A DNA stretch of 64,000 nt from Ferruginibacter sp. HRS2-29 (GCF_024343615.1 NZ_RJUB01000009.1:18863-82862), one strand, 5' to 3'; positions 36,356-45,380 are shown, numbered from the stretch's first letter. Numbers and translations are program-made. The notes: a model not told the origin generated them from the sequence alone.

Positions 36356-36910
36356 ATGAATATAGCCGAACTGATTACTGAAGCAAAACGGGGGAGTGCC
36401 GCAGCAGAGAAATGTCTCTTCGATCTCTTTGCACGCCGGATGCTCATGGTTTGCCGGCGATATGTGAAAAATCCGGAAGACGCGGAAGAACGTATGCTGG
36501 ATGGGTTTCACAATTTTTTCAGGAGTATCGGCACTTTCAATTATCAGCATGAAGCGGCGCTGGGGGCATGGTTGAAAAAGATCATGATCAACCAGTGCCT
36601 GATGTTTTTACGAAAGAAGAATGTATTTACGATCGTGTCCGAATCGGTGGCTGAAAGTATAGCACTTGATGAAGATATGCTGGACAGGTTGTCCGCTGCG
36701 GAAATCTTTCAGGTGATCGTTCAGTTGCCGGTGGGGTACCGGACGGTATTTAACCTGTATTCAATCGAAGGTATGCCGCATGCCGAAATAGCGTCACTGC
36801 TGGGTATTTCTGAAGGCACTTCAAAATCGCAGCTGAGCAAAGCAAAAGCACTATTGCAAAAAATGATTGTAAATAAAGAACAAGGATATGCAAGGCAACA
36901 ACAACAATAA
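36356..36910 (+). CDS. ECF-type RNA polymerase sigma factor
   Basis: Group IV sigma factor of 184 aa. Region 2 is about residues 10-90 (FDLFARRMLMVCRRYVKNPEDAEERMLDGFHNFFRSIGTF covers residues 22-61, with DAEE as the -10 contact area). Region 4 is about 118-172, with a helix-turn-helix ending PHAEIASLLGISEGTSKSQLSKAK. It probably directs RNA polymerase to the operon's own promoter or an envelope regulon. It overlaps the next gene by 23 nt, where a (CAA/AAT) tract codes for Gln repeats here and Asn repeats there, so the two are tightly coupled. Confidence 0.92.
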   Translation: MNIAELITEAKRGSAAAEKCLFDLFARRMLMVCRRYVKNPEDAEERMLDGFHNFFRSIGTFNYQHEAALGAWLKKIMINQCLMFLRKKNVFTIVSESVAESIALDEDMLDRLSAAEIFQVIVQLPVGYRTVFNLYSIEGMPHAEIASLLGISEGTSKSQLSKAKALLQKMIVNKEQGYARQQQQ

Positions 36911-37553
36911 TAATCCGGGGTGGGAAAGGAAACTGGAAGGCCTGGAAAGCTTGTCCGGAGAGGATTTCGACCTGAGTGCTTCCTGGGAAAAACTGGAAGC
37001 CCGCCGCGAAAACCCACCGCGTAAAAATAAAGCCGCCTGGTATTGGCTCGCTGCGGCTTGCCTGCTGGCAGTGATCAGCCTGCCATGGTTCTTTACTGGT
37101 AAATCGAAAAATGAAGCGGTAGTAAAAGAAAATATTCCGGTTAAACAAACCGAACAATTCATCCTTAAAGAACAGCCTGATACCAGTCATGCTGTTGCGG
37201 TAGCGGTTTCAAATGAAGTCAAAGTCATTGCCAGACCTGCAGCTGCTCTTATAATTTCATCTAATAACCAGCCACCTGTCCCCAAAAATAATGTGTTGCC
37301 GGAAGAGATCGTGCCCGATATTGCATCCGTTCAACCTGTGATTGCTGATACCTTTCATCTTATCGCGGCAGCGCCGGCCAAGAAAAAGCTGAAGATGGTA
37401 CACTACAATGAATTGGCTGGTTCTACCGATAGCCTCACCGGCGACGGAAGGCCATACTTTCCTGTAAAATTCCATACCAAAGAAATCTATACTAATAATG
37501 CCGGCAACCGAAAAGATAACCTCATCCGCATAAAACTCTCTTCTCAAAATTAA
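36888..37553 (+). CDS. Membrane-anchored putative anti-sigma factor
   Basis: Protein of 221 aa that overlaps the sigma gene. An N-terminal cytoplasmic part (about 1-45, beginning with an Asn tract) is followed by one membrane helix (about 47-66, YWLAAACLLAVISLPWFF) and a periplasmic domain. This architecture and position are typical of anti-sigma factors that hold an ECF sigma at the membrane, but no known anti-sigma domain is clear, so the role is an inference. The periplasmic tail has no recognised fold. Confidence 0.75.
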   Translation: MQGNNNNNNPGWERKLEGLESLSGEDFDLSASWEKLEARRENPPRKNKAAWYWLAAACLLAVISLPWFFTGKSKNEAVVKENIPVKQTEQFILKEQPDTSHAVAVAVSNEVKVIARPAAALIISSNNQPPVPKNNVLPEEIVPDIASVQPVIADTFHLIAAAPAKKKLKMVHYNELAGSTDSLTGDGRPYFPVKFHTKEIYTNNAGNRKDNLIRIKLSSQN

Positions 37554-37559
37554 ATTGAC

Positions 37560-38672
37560 ATGAAAAAAACAATCGCATTGATGCTGCTCCTGGCAGGCAT
37601 CACATGGGAACTATGTGCCCAGGGCAAACTGACGAATGCCGAAAAGACATTCGATATCCCCGCAAATTCTACCGACAGGAGATTTTACATTGATCTTGGA
37701 AAAGGGAATAAACTGCAGCTGGATGTCAAAAAACTGGATGACCTGGACAAATTTGCAAATATGGATTCGCTGATCTATGGGCTGCTGCAGGATCTTAAGC
37801 TCCTAAAAGATTCGCTGGCGGATGAATCGACCACAAAACGGATCGATTATATCATTGATGATACTGATAAAAGAAAACTGCGCCTGCAACAATTCAAACC
37901 GGATGGTAACAGTTTTGTGATGAGTGACGGCGAAGTTTCTTCCATGAAGATGGAACTGGATACGATCAATTTTGTGGGAAGGGTTTCTTACAGCAACCGG
38001 TTCACAAAACGAAATAAAACGCCCGGGGTACGTTATTTTAAAGCAAGTTTTTATCTCAACAATATCGGGGATATCGCACAATACATGAACGGTATATTGA
38101 ATAAAAAAATTACGGACCTGAAAGTGAATGCTGACAAAGGATGGGATTACGAAGGGGGAAATTCTTTGTATCAGCTTAAAGCCGATAAATCCATAAAAGC
38201 CAATGCCAATAAAGGTTACATCGCTGGTGGGGATTACCTCACACTCCGGGGAAGTGTGGATATTCAAAATTACAAATCGTATTTCGTACCATCTGTAAGC
38301 CTGGGGGCGTATGTGCTATTGGGCAGCAAAAATTTCAAAAGAGAGCTCGGCATCTCCTGGGAAAATCATTTTTCATTCGCTAAAAATACAGATGGGAAGT
38401 TGCAGACATTTCGCAGCCAGTTTCTTACAGCGAGCTTCGCACATGGTTTTATCAAGGATAATGATGTACAAAAAAACGGGTATGATCTTTTCAACATGAG
38501 TTTCAGTTATCTCATCAGCAGGAAAGGGGAGATGTACGACAAACAGACGATGAGGTTGGGAGTAGGCGCGCTATCGCTGTTTGAAGGAAAAACAAAGATC
38601 CAGCCGATGATCTATTTCAACAATCTTTTTAAGGGAGTGACACCCGGGTTGCGATGGGTACAAAGTTTCTAA
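37560..38672 (+). CDS. Exported putative outer-membrane barrel, sigma operon
   Basis: Third gene of the operon, 6 nt after the anti-sigma gene. The protein is 370 aa with a signal peptide (MKKTIALMLLLAGITWELCAQ). Residues 30-140 are a polar region with a short helical segment. The last 170 residues alternate hydrophobic and polar residues and end in aromatic Phe (GLRWVQSF), like an outer-membrane beta-barrel. Its family is not recognised. It may be the sensor or target of the ECF pair. Its stop overlaps the convergent DUF2809 gene by 4 nt. Confidence 0.75.
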   Translation: MKKTIALMLLLAGITWELCAQGKLTNAEKTFDIPANSTDRRFYIDLGKGNKLQLDVKKLDDLDKFANMDSLIYGLLQDLKLLKDSLADESTTKRIDYIIDDTDKRKLRLQQFKPDGNSFVMSDGEVSSMKMELDTINFVGRVSYSNRFTKRNKTPGVRYFKASFYLNNIGDIAQYMNGILNKKITDLKVNADKGWDYEGGNSLYQLKADKSIKANANKGYIAGGDYLTLRGSVDIQNYKSYFVPSVSLGAYVLLGSKNFKRELGISWENHFSFAKNTDGKLQTFRSQFLTASFAHGFIKDNDVQKNGYDLFNMSFSYLISRKGEMYDKQTMRLGVGALSLFEGKTKIQPMIYFNNLFKGVTPGLRWVQSF

Positions 38673-39082
38673 AGTAGTTTTACCTGCCAGGTATTTCTTC
38701 CGGGGAATGCCTGGCAAGTATTTTTTTTTCTTTCCAAAAGCAGCACCGTGATGATGCCAAATGTATAAGCAGCCATGTCTTCCCAGCCGAAAGAGCTGCC
38801 TATGATCGTTCTGGCAAACTTGTTATTTTCGAGTCCAAGCCTTTGCACCAGCTGAAAGTATTGCATCATTTCAATGAACCAGGCAAATAATAACACTGCA
38901 ATAGCGGTTCTCCATACAGATGCATTCAGGAAACTCCTCACAAAACAATAAATGAGCATCACCACCAGGAAGTCGCCGAAGTAAGGCCTGATAAATCGAT
39001 CGTGCAGGAATAATGCGATGCATATCTCTGTGATCAGCAACACGAAGGTCAGCAGGAGATATTTCGGTGAAAAATAAAACAT
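38669..39082 (-). CDS. DUF2809 membrane protein
   Basis: Integral membrane protein of 137 aa with about four helices, from the ATG at 39082 (MFYFSPKYLLL; a TTG two codons upstream is rejected). The DUF2809 hallmarks are FLHDRFIRPYFGDFLVVMLIYC early and the C-terminal FARTIIGSSFGWEDMAAYTFG. Function is unknown; the family is related in outline to VanZ-type proteins. The 3' end overlaps the convergent barrel gene. Confidence 0.88.
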   Translation of the reverse strand: MFYFSPKYLLLTFVLLITEICIALFLHDRFIRPYFGDFLVVMLIYCFVRSFLNASVWRTAIAVLLFAWFIEMMQYFQLVQRLGLENNKFARTIIGSSFGWEDMAAYTFGIITVLLLERKKNTCQAFPGRNTWQVKLL

Positions 39083-39146
39083 GCCCAAATATAGGAATTG
39101 TCTGTACCTTTATTTCACCACCAGTACTTATGCTTGTCTCATTCAT

Positions 39147-39231
39147 GTTACACTTTTTTTTCAAAAATTTCGTGTAACAGATTTTTTACTTATTTTTCGT
39201 TACATTTTTTTTAAAGAAAAATTTTGTAACG
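39147..39231. repeat. Two AT-rich palindromes with GTTACA words
   Basis: GTTACAC (39147-39153) pairs with GTGTAAC (39172-39178), and CGTTACA (39199-39205) with TGTAACG (39225-39231). T- and A-runs lie inside both loops and pair as well. The rest of the 308-nt gap (39083-39390) holds no gene; a TACTTTTA at 39362-39369 may be the -7 box for the next gene. Confidence 0.7.
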
Positions 39232-39390
39232 AATGTTCCTTTATATTTTTTGACCAAAACCAGACTTTTCAGCATATAATCGTCTTTCTACAAACTGATG
39301 CTGACAATAATTTTCACTAAACAATACATTAATTGATTGAAAGCCGCACTTCAAATTTCCGTACTTTTAACTGATTGAAAAGTACAATGC

Positions 39391-39951
39391 ATGATCAGTT
39401 ATAAAGAGGACATTTCATTTGAAATTGAAAAAGATAAAGCCGCCATCATAACGGCACTGAAATTGTCGGCGAAAAACATATCCGTTTCCGGTGATGATAT
39501 CGAAATACGAAGGCACAATTCTTTTCTGCACCTGCTGGCGCCAACCGGTAAGGTCGGTATCCATCTTTCGCAGGCCGATGAATCGCACACCAGACTCGAT
39601 TGTACAGTACGGCCCAGCATTTTCACATTTCGTTCCGCCGCAGGTTTTACTATCCTTTCAGTTATTGTATGGTCGCTCGTGTTCTGGTTCTTCGAACTTA
39701 ATGTGTACATGGCGGTGTTTTTTGTACTACACTGGATCGTGATGTGTTTTGTGGCATTGTATATCCTGGTTGTGGTGATGGCATTGCTGACGGTCATGCT
39801 CCTGATCTATAACCTTAATGATTTCCCTTTACAATATGTGATCGTTGCATGGATCGTAACGTTGCTCATTACACATCTTACCATGCGGTATAACCGCTCA
39901 ACTCTTCGTCAATATCTCACGGCCATCGTGCATTCTATAAAAGCTACCTAA
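39391..39951 (+). CDS. Three-helix membrane protein, unknown
   Basis: Unrecognised 186-aa protein. Residues 1-75 are a soluble N-terminal domain with beta strands (DDIEIRRHNSFLHLLAP, KVGIHLSQADESHTRLDCTVRP). Three membrane helices follow (about 79-100, 104-125 and 137-160). No signal peptide. It stands alone, transcribed away from DUF2809. The 250-nt gap that follows shows nothing I can support. Confidence 0.65.
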   Translation: MISYKEDISFEIEKDKAAIITALKLSAKNISVSGDDIEIRRHNSFLHLLAPTGKVGIHLSQADESHTRLDCTVRPSIFTFRSAAGFTILSVIVWSLVFWFFELNVYMAVFFVLHWIVMCFVALYILVVVMALLTVMLLIYNLNDFPLQYVIVAWIVTLLITHLTMRYNRSTLRQYLTAIVHSIKAT

Positions 39952-40201
39952 AAACGCCTATGCCTCTTTTTGCATAATGAAAAGAGCCCGTTGCTGTTGT
40001 TTTGATTGGCTACCTGCACATCCAGTCCGGAATTACAACTGTGCCACCCTGAATCCAGTTGAAGGATACAGAAGGTGGGCTCATCGTACGCTCCCGGGTT
40101 TATAACGGATAAATACGTGGTATTTTAAAAAAAATCTTATTATTCTTTACAATAATATACCGCCTGATGCGTTTATGTGAGACCTAATAAACCTAAGGAA
40201 A

Positions 40202-40810
40202 ATGAAGCAATCTTTACCAGCGGCTATGCTTTTATGCATTCTTATAGCCATGACCTCATGTTTTACAAGTAAGATCTCCCCCGAGCAACGCAAATCTGAC
40301 ATCGAATCATCCAAAGAAACGGATGCAGCCTGTTTTGTGAAAATGCCCGATGGAACTGTAAAAAATTATACCAGCCTCAAATTGGTGACCGGCGTATTTA
40401 CCAGCCCATACCTGCTGGCGGATGATAAGATCAGAATTACTCCGGCAGAGATAGTGGCTTATCAGAACAAAGATCATTATTCAGTATCTCAAACTACTTT
40501 TACCTCCGGAAGGCGCACCTGTGCTGCAACAGAAACCCTGCCGGGCTTCGCAGTAAGGATAGCAAAAGGTACAGTGAACGTATATTGCAAAAAACGCTAT
40601 AATGGCGACAGGGCAGTAGATGAGTACTTCGTACAGACCGGCGACAATGGAAACATCGTTGCCTATTCAGAAAAAGTGATGAGCGAAATACTGACTACAC
40701 ACCCGGAAGCCGCCGGTCTCTTTAAAGGGAAAAAATTCACCGGCTCTCAGCAAAACAGTATGCAGGCTAATAGCCAGCAGCGCGACAGCAGGGTAGTGAT
40801 GAACAAATAA
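40202..40810 (+). CDS. Lipoprotein, unknown
   Basis: Unrecognised 202-aa lipoprotein (lipobox MTSC, C20). The mature domain is mostly beta (VKMPDGTVKNYTSLKLVTG, RITPAEIVAYQNKDHYSVSQ) and has two Cys (ACFVK, RTCAAT, VYCKK) that could form disulfides in the periplasm. The C-terminal tail is Gln/Ser-rich (SQQNSMQANSQQRDSR) and probably disordered. A bidirectional terminator follows. Confidence 0.75.
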   Translation: MKQSLPAAMLLCILIAMTSCFTSKISPEQRKSDIESSKETDAACFVKMPDGTVKNYTSLKLVTGVFTSPYLLADDKIRITPAEIVAYQNKDHYSVSQTTFTSGRRTCAATETLPGFAVRIAKGTVNVYCKKRYNGDRAVDEYFVQTGDNGNIVAYSEKVMSEILTTHPEAAGLFKGKKFTGSQQNSMQANSQQRDSRVVMNK

Positions 40811-40827
40811 AATTTATTTCTTTAATA

Positions 40828-40857
40828 AAAAGCCTCCCGTTTTTTGCGGGAGGCTTT
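40828..40857. terminator. Bidirectional terminator between convergent lipoprotein genes
   Basis: AAAGCCTCCCG, loop TTTTTTG, CGGGAGGCTTT. Confidence 0.9.
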
Positions 40858-40886
40858 GGTGTTTGTAATTGAAAGATTTGCAAAAT

Positions 40887-41606
40887 TTATTGCGTAATCG
40901 TAGCGTTCGTAATGAACTTGATCTGTACAAGGCTATCAGGATTGGTAGAAGCTGCTTTTCCTGCAAGAAGGATCGTATAGATCTTATTGGCTTCCACCGC
41001 GAATGTCCGGGTAGCATTGATAGTGGATGATTCGTTGTTGATGCTTACGGTAATATCTCCCGCAGTGATCGCTCTGAAATCCGAAACAGATTTGAAAGGA
41101 GCGGAGTTATTCACTACTTCGGTACCGCCACTGCTGATCTTCACAGCCGGAAGGGAACTATCAGCCACAGCATTGATGTAACGCACATACGCGGTTCCAG
41201 CGACCATTGGAAGACTATCGAGATTATCCTCTGCCACGATGTTTTCGAATGTACTGTCTTTGCCCACCAGGAAAGCCGAATAATATTTCCCCTGTGTAAA
41301 CGTAGTGGTGGCTGACGAGGCTATTTTGACGCCGGCATTGTTATAAGCTTCCACCTGTCCTGTACCTCCATAAATTGCCAGGTATACTCCCGTATAATTT
41401 GAATACGGAATCGATTGATTGGTCAGCCTTGAACCGGATATGGCGAAATTGACCGACGATTGGTCAGGGGCCAGGTTGAATGCCATGATTCCGGCTCCAG
41501 CAGGTGTATTATCCGGGTTATCAGTTTTAAGGCACGAACTGAACAAAATACCTGCAGACGCAATTGCCAGCAAAACAAATGCATTTTTTTTAATAAGATT
41601 GATCAT
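40887..41606 (-). CDS. DUF4397 lipoprotein
   Basis: Exported lipoprotein of 239 aa (lipobox FSSC, C25), with the DUF4397 fold: two Ig-like repeats with MAFNLAPDQSSVNFAISGS and VRYINAVADSSLPAVKIS as the repeat starts, a pattern in which 'xFINA-PD-PAVDVY-DG' repeats. The family is found on cell surfaces of Bacteroidota; ligands are unknown. No operon partner. Confidence 0.85.
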   Translation of the reverse strand: MINLIKKNAFVLLAIASAGILFSSCLKTDNPDNTPAGAGIMAFNLAPDQSSVNFAISGSRLTNQSIPYSNYTGVYLAIYGGTGQVEAYNNAGVKIASSATTTFTQGKYYSAFLVGKDSTFENIVAEDNLDSLPMVAGTAYVRYINAVADSSLPAVKISSGGTEVVNNSAPFKSVSDFRAITAGDITVSINNESSTINATRTFAVEANKIYTILLAGKAASTNPDSLVQIKFITNATITQ

Positions 41607-41746
41607 GATTTTTCCTATGGTTTTAATGTAAAATGTGTATCCATGAACTGAAAAAATGGTGCCACGCCCTGCTTTTTTCCGTTAAAAACAAGCAGCTAAA
41701 AAGGGATTAACATTTCTTTCAATCATTAAGAAAAATCAGGATGTGA

Positions 41747-41932
41747 TCACTTGCTTCCGAGATATTTCATCAGTGCATCTTCGAGGAAATAAGTCCAGCC
41801 ACCGGTAAAGTTAGTTTTAGCAAAATCAGGGCCGTTCACTTCCATAGTTTCAATACCCGTATGTGTGATGGTGACCAATGTGTTTTCTCCCTGTTCTTCC
41901 AGTTCCCAGGTTACGCAAATAATTTCCGGTTT
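41747..41932 (-). pseudogene. 3' remnant of an SRPBCC/AHSA1-like gene
   Basis: Read on the minus strand, 61 codons end in GWTYFLEDALMKYLGSK then TGA, preceded by VTWELEEQGENTLVTITHTG. This is the C-terminal third of an AHSA1-like SRPBCC domain. No start or N-terminal part exists: an in-frame TAA lies at 41933-41935 and the yceI terminator begins 10 nt further on. It is a deletion remnant rather than a gene. The remainder of 41607-41989 shows nothing else. Confidence 0.75.
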
Positions 41933-41944
41933 TTATGAAATCAA

Positions 41945-41968
41945 AAAGCCCCGCAGGAGCGGGGCTTT
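41945..41968 (-). terminator. Intrinsic terminator of yceI
   Basis: AAAGCCCCGC, loop TCCT on the minus strand, GCGGGGCTTT, then TTGATTT. Confidence 0.88.
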
Positions 41969-41989
41969 AAAATAACATAGTGGAAAAGA

Positions 41990-42541
41990 TCAGCTGTTCT
42001 CTTCATTTGACCGCATGAGTTCCACTTCACAATTGATGTATACATCTTCACTTACTACCACGCCGCCCGCTTCCATGGCCGCATTCCAGGTAAGTCCCCA
42101 GTCTTTACGGTTGATCTTGCCATTAATAGTGAACCCTGCTTTTTCATTTCCCCAGGGATCTTTTACCACGCCGCCGAATTCAACATCCAGCTTTATTTTT
42201 TTTGTAATGCCTTTGATCGTGAGGTCGCCCCACAGTTCGTAACTCCCGTCGTTGTCTACATTTTCATACGTGTTGGCGATGAAAGTGATCTGTTTGTGAT
42301 TTTCCACATCAAAGAAATCCGGGCCTTTCAGGTGCGCATCGCGGTCTGCATTGCCGGTACTGATAGAGGAAGGGTCAAGAAAAAAATCAATTTCCGCGGT
42401 CATGAAATCATCGCCGGTAGTTAACACATTGGCTTCAAATGTATCGAAGCTGCCTTTAACATTGGATATCATCAGGTGTTTGATCTTAAAACCGATCTCA
42501 GTATGTGTTGGGTCTATCACCCATTTTGATTTGGTAGACAT
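41990..42541 (-). CDS. yceI: YceI-family lipid-binding protein
   Basis: Lipocalin-like beta-barrel of 183 aa that can bind isoprenoid lipids. Typical segments are KWVIDPTHTEIGFKIKHLMISNVKGSFDTF at residues 5-34, GPDFFDVENHKQITF and WGDLTIKGITKKIKLDVEFGG. No signal peptide is present, so it is cytoplasmic, as in some Bacteroidota members. The long 325-nt gap upstream separates it from the NlpC/P60 gene and holds the promoter of that gene. Confidence 0.93.
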   Translation of the reverse strand: MSTKSKWVIDPTHTEIGFKIKHLMISNVKGSFDTFEANVLTTGDDFMTAEIDFFLDPSSISTGNADRDAHLKGPDFFDVENHKQITFIANTYENVDNDGSYELWGDLTIKGITKKIKLDVEFGGVVKDPWGNEKAGFTINGKINRKDWGLTWNAAMEAGGVVVSEDVYINCEVELMRSNEENS

Positions 42542-42690
42542 GATCTATGGTTAAAATTGTTAAAAAATGAAAGTATTGCAATATAGAATATTATCAAATC
42601 AACTGTACATAATAATAAGGTTACCAGTTGGCTTTTGACAGAATTGATGTATCAAAATGGCCGGTAAGTACATCCGTATATGTTAAAGCC

Positions 42691-42720
42691 ATTGATTTTG
42701 AGCAATTTTTATTACCTTTG
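42691..42720 (+). promoter_or_regulatory. Putative promoter of the NlpC/P60 gene
   Basis: TACCTTTG at 42713-42720 fits the -7 box; ATTG at 42691-42694 is a weak -33 box, 18-nt spacing. The leader would be about 140 nt; I see no recognised riboswitch in it. Confidence 0.5.
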
Positions 42721-42866
42721 CGCAGTTTTAAGAGAGAATATTTTTTTAATTTGTTTGTAGGACAGGAATAACAGAAAGGGATTTAACAACAGGTAATTCA
42801 AGATTTTAAAGGAGAGTAAATAACACGAGACTAAGTCGTACATACGTGTAAACCCAAATTTTACGT

Positions 42867-43562
42867 ATGAAAAACTTGTTTTTTGTTTCTATTGCTATCA
42901 GCATTTTTTCAGGAACATCATTGAGCGCAGCAGCTCAGCCTGCACCAAGGTTCATCACCGGAATTGAATTCCGCAACGATGCTTCTGCTGCCGGTACAGA
43001 TAATATCATCACCGCTTCACAGGTAAGCATCGCTCCACCGGTTTTACCGGTACGTGCTTCCGCCACAGCGTCGGGTAGCCTTATGGCGACTGAAAGCTGC
43101 AACCGTTTACAATTCAAGTTTGCACAAATACTGGAAAGGGAAGTTGAAACATTGACCAATCTGACTCTGTTGAACTTTATTGATGATTGGTGGGGTACGC
43201 GTTACCGTTATGGCGGCACTACCCGTGCAGGAATTGATTGCAGCGCATTTGTGGGATTACTGATGAGTTCGGTATACGGGTTAAGGCTCCCACGCACAGC
43301 CCGCGATATTTATGCAGCTTCAGAAAAAATAGCGAAGGAAGATATGCTGGAAGGTGATATGGTCTTCTTCAACACCCGGGGAGGCGTAAGCCACGTAGGC
43401 TTCTATCTTGGTGGCGGCTATTTTGTACATGCCAGCGTAAGCAGCGGCGTTACCATCAGCAACCTGGATGAAAGTTATTATTCTAAAAAATTCATTGGCG
43501 CCGCAAGGACAGTGGAAACGGCAGAAATGGCCAGACTTCAGCTTCAACCGGCAGTGCGTTAG
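42867..43562 (+). CDS. NlpC/P60-family cell-wall hydrolase
   Basis: Exported cysteine peptidase of 231 aa that cleaves peptide links in peptidoglycan. A signal peptide (MKNLFFVSIAISIFSGTSLSAAAQ) precedes a 90-residue linker. The C-terminal NlpC/P60 domain has the catalytic Cys in YGGTTRAGIDCSAFVG, the His in VSHVGFYLGGGYFVHA and the second His or polar residue in the same segment. It has a long leader. The stop is followed by the class D word. Confidence 0.93.
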   Translation: MKNLFFVSIAISIFSGTSLSAAAQPAPRFITGIEFRNDASAAGTDNIITASQVSIAPPVLPVRASATASGSLMATESCNRLQFKFAQILEREVETLTNLTLLNFIDDWWGTRYRYGGTTRAGIDCSAFVGLLMSSVYGLRLPRTARDIYAASEKIAKEDMLEGDMVFFNTRGGVSHVGFYLGGGYFVHASVSSGVTISNLDESYYSKKFIGAARTVETAEMARLQLQPAVR

Positions 43563-43564
43563 AA

Positions 43565-43690
43565 TGGACAATTGATAATTGATAATGGATAATGGATAAT
43601 GGATAATGGATAATGGATTCTTTCAGTTTGAAGTAATCTCATTTTTCTGAACGGCTTTAAATCCGTAAGCATAATTATCCATTATCCACT
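43565..43690. repeat. Word element class D, two arms between convergent genes
   Basis: Arm 1 (43565-43618) starts with AATTGATAATTGATAATGG and then iterates GGATAAT four times. Arm 2 (43671-43690) is the complement ATAATTATCCATTATCCACT. The stop of the M1 peptidase (TAG) begins inside arm 2. Confidence 0.85.
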
Positions 43691-45380
43691 ACTTTATTTC
43701 TTTAGCAAGAACGTAAAAGTTACTATCCACACTGAATGTCTTATCACCTTCCGGATACATGCTTAAAGTTTTCCATTGTGCCGTAGGCGTTATCCATCTT
43801 GATCCTTTGAAGTTTATCTTTAACGGCATGTTGAACCCATCCACACATTCCGCATACCGATAATGCAAGGTGTACCCATCCAGTTTATATTCCAACACCG
43901 GCAGGTTCGAATTCCTGAGATATTGGTCAAATACCTTTTGCAGTTTCTTACCCGACTTTTTGATGATGTAATCTTCTACCTGCCGGGTGGTGACTGTCTG
44001 ATGATAGAATGTCTTGTTAAGCCCGCGTAAAATTTCCCTGAACAAAACATCATTGCCGATCAGCTGACGGATGGTATGTATCATATTGGAAGCCTTGTAA
44101 TAGATATCGGTATCCGGATAATCTTCGTTTACTCCATAATGGGTGATCGATGGCTGCTTGTTCTTTACTAGTTTACGCAAGCCTATCTCATACTCCTTCG
44201 CCGCTTCTTTTCCATAGTAGTATTCTGTGAACAATGTCTCGCTGTAATTTGTAAACCCTTCATGCACCCACATGTCTGCAATATCTTTTGTAGTGATGTT
44301 ATTCGCAAACCATTCATGACCGCTTTCATGAACAAGGATGAAATCCCATTTCAGCCCCCAGCCGGTTTTAGAAAGATCGTTGCCAAGGTAACCGTTCCTA
44401 TAACGATTTCCGTAGGCTACGGCGCTTTGATGCTCCATTCCCAGGAAAGGTGTCTCCACCAGTTTATAGCCGTCTGCATAAAAAGGATATGGCCCGAACC
44501 AGTGCTCAAAAGCTTTCATCATTAGCGGAGCCTGCACAAACTGTTTCTTCGCAGAATCAAGATTATATTCCATCACCCAATAATCCATATCCAGCTTTCC
44601 TTTTTCCCCTTTGAAAGTTTCGCCAAAATGAACATACTTGCCTATATAAGGCACGATGTTGTAATTATTGATCGGTGAAATCACTTTCCAGCTATAACGG
44701 GTAGTGCCATCACCCAATATTTTTTTTTCAGTCATGCGGCCATTGCTCACGCCCACGAGGCTGTCGGGTACGATCATATGCATAAGCGCACCACTGTCCG
44801 GCTCATCCGATTGTACATCCTTGCAGGGATACCACACACTGGCCCCCAATCCCTGGCAGGCTACGGTCATCCATGGAGCACCTTGTTTATCTTTAGTCCA
44901 TATCCAGCCGCCATCCCAGGGTGCTTTCACCGCTTCTTTTGGTTTGCCTGAAAAATAGATGAGTACATTTCGTACGCCGGGGCGTATCTTATACATCCTG
45001 CTGGTGTCGCGTATCTGCGTGTAAAAAACATTTCCATCCCTTGTGAAAGAAAGTGACTTTCCATTGCTGACGATACTGTCTATCTGCATCGGCTCCTGCA
45101 GATCTATCTGCATCAGTTTTACACCGGCATCGTAATACGTGATATTGTTTTTTCCCCTGATCGTTTTGGCAGCAAAATCAGGTTGTACCGTAATATCGTA
45201 TTTCAACACATCCCAGCCAATCCTTCCGGGGCCTATGCTGCCGCGTAAAGTATCCTGGCGTGTGAATGATTGCGCTATCGACGCCTGGCTGATAGCGAGT
45301 GATAATAACAGGGAAGAGATCTTAACGAGAGTGGATGCGATGCTGTTTTTTCTTTGTAATGGTTTGCCTGTGGTATTCAT
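43689..45380 (-). CDS. Exported M1-family metallopeptidase
   Basis: Zinc aminopeptidase-like protein of 563 aa with a signal peptide (start to QASIAQ). The zinc site is HESGHEWFANN with the third ligand Glu in YSETLFTEYYYG; the substrate-binding GxMEN motif is replaced by GMEHQSAV. The domain order is a 200-residue beta sandwich then the catalytic domain (about 270-520). It lacks the long C-terminal helical domain of PepN, a common form in Bacteroidota. Probably digests peptides in the periplasm. Confidence 0.93.
   Translation of the reverse strand: MNTTGKPLQRKNSIASTLVKISSLLLSLAISQASIAQSFTRQDTLRGSIGPGRIGWDVLKYDITVQPDFAAKTIRGKNNITYYDAGVKLMQIDLQEPMQIDSIVSNGKSLSFTRDGNVFYTQIRDTSRMYKIRPGVRNVLIYFSGKPKEAVKAPWDGGWIWTKDKQGAPWMTVACQGLGASVWYPCKDVQSDEPDSGALMHMIVPDSLVGVSNGRMTEKKILGDGTTRYSWKVISPINNYNIVPYIGKYVHFGETFKGEKGKLDMDYWVMEYNLDSAKKQFVQAPLMMKAFEHWFGPYPFYADGYKLVETPFLGMEHQSAVAYGNRYRNGYLGNDLSKTGWGLKWDFILVHESGHEWFANNITTKDIADMWVHEGFTNYSETLFTEYYYGKEAAKEYEIGLRKLVKNKQPSITHYGVNEDYPDTDIYYKASNMIHTIRQLIGNDVLFREILRGLNKTFYHQTVTTRQVEDYIIKKSGKKLQKVFDQYLRNSNLPVLEYKLDGYTLHYRYAECVDGFNMPLKINFKGSRWITPTAQWKTLSMYPEGDKTFSVDSNFYVLAKEIK

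Noticed and set aside
39951..40201. Possible small RNA or gene in the 250-nt gap
   Set aside because: I found no paired word, no terminator and no frame longer than about 30 codons with a start.
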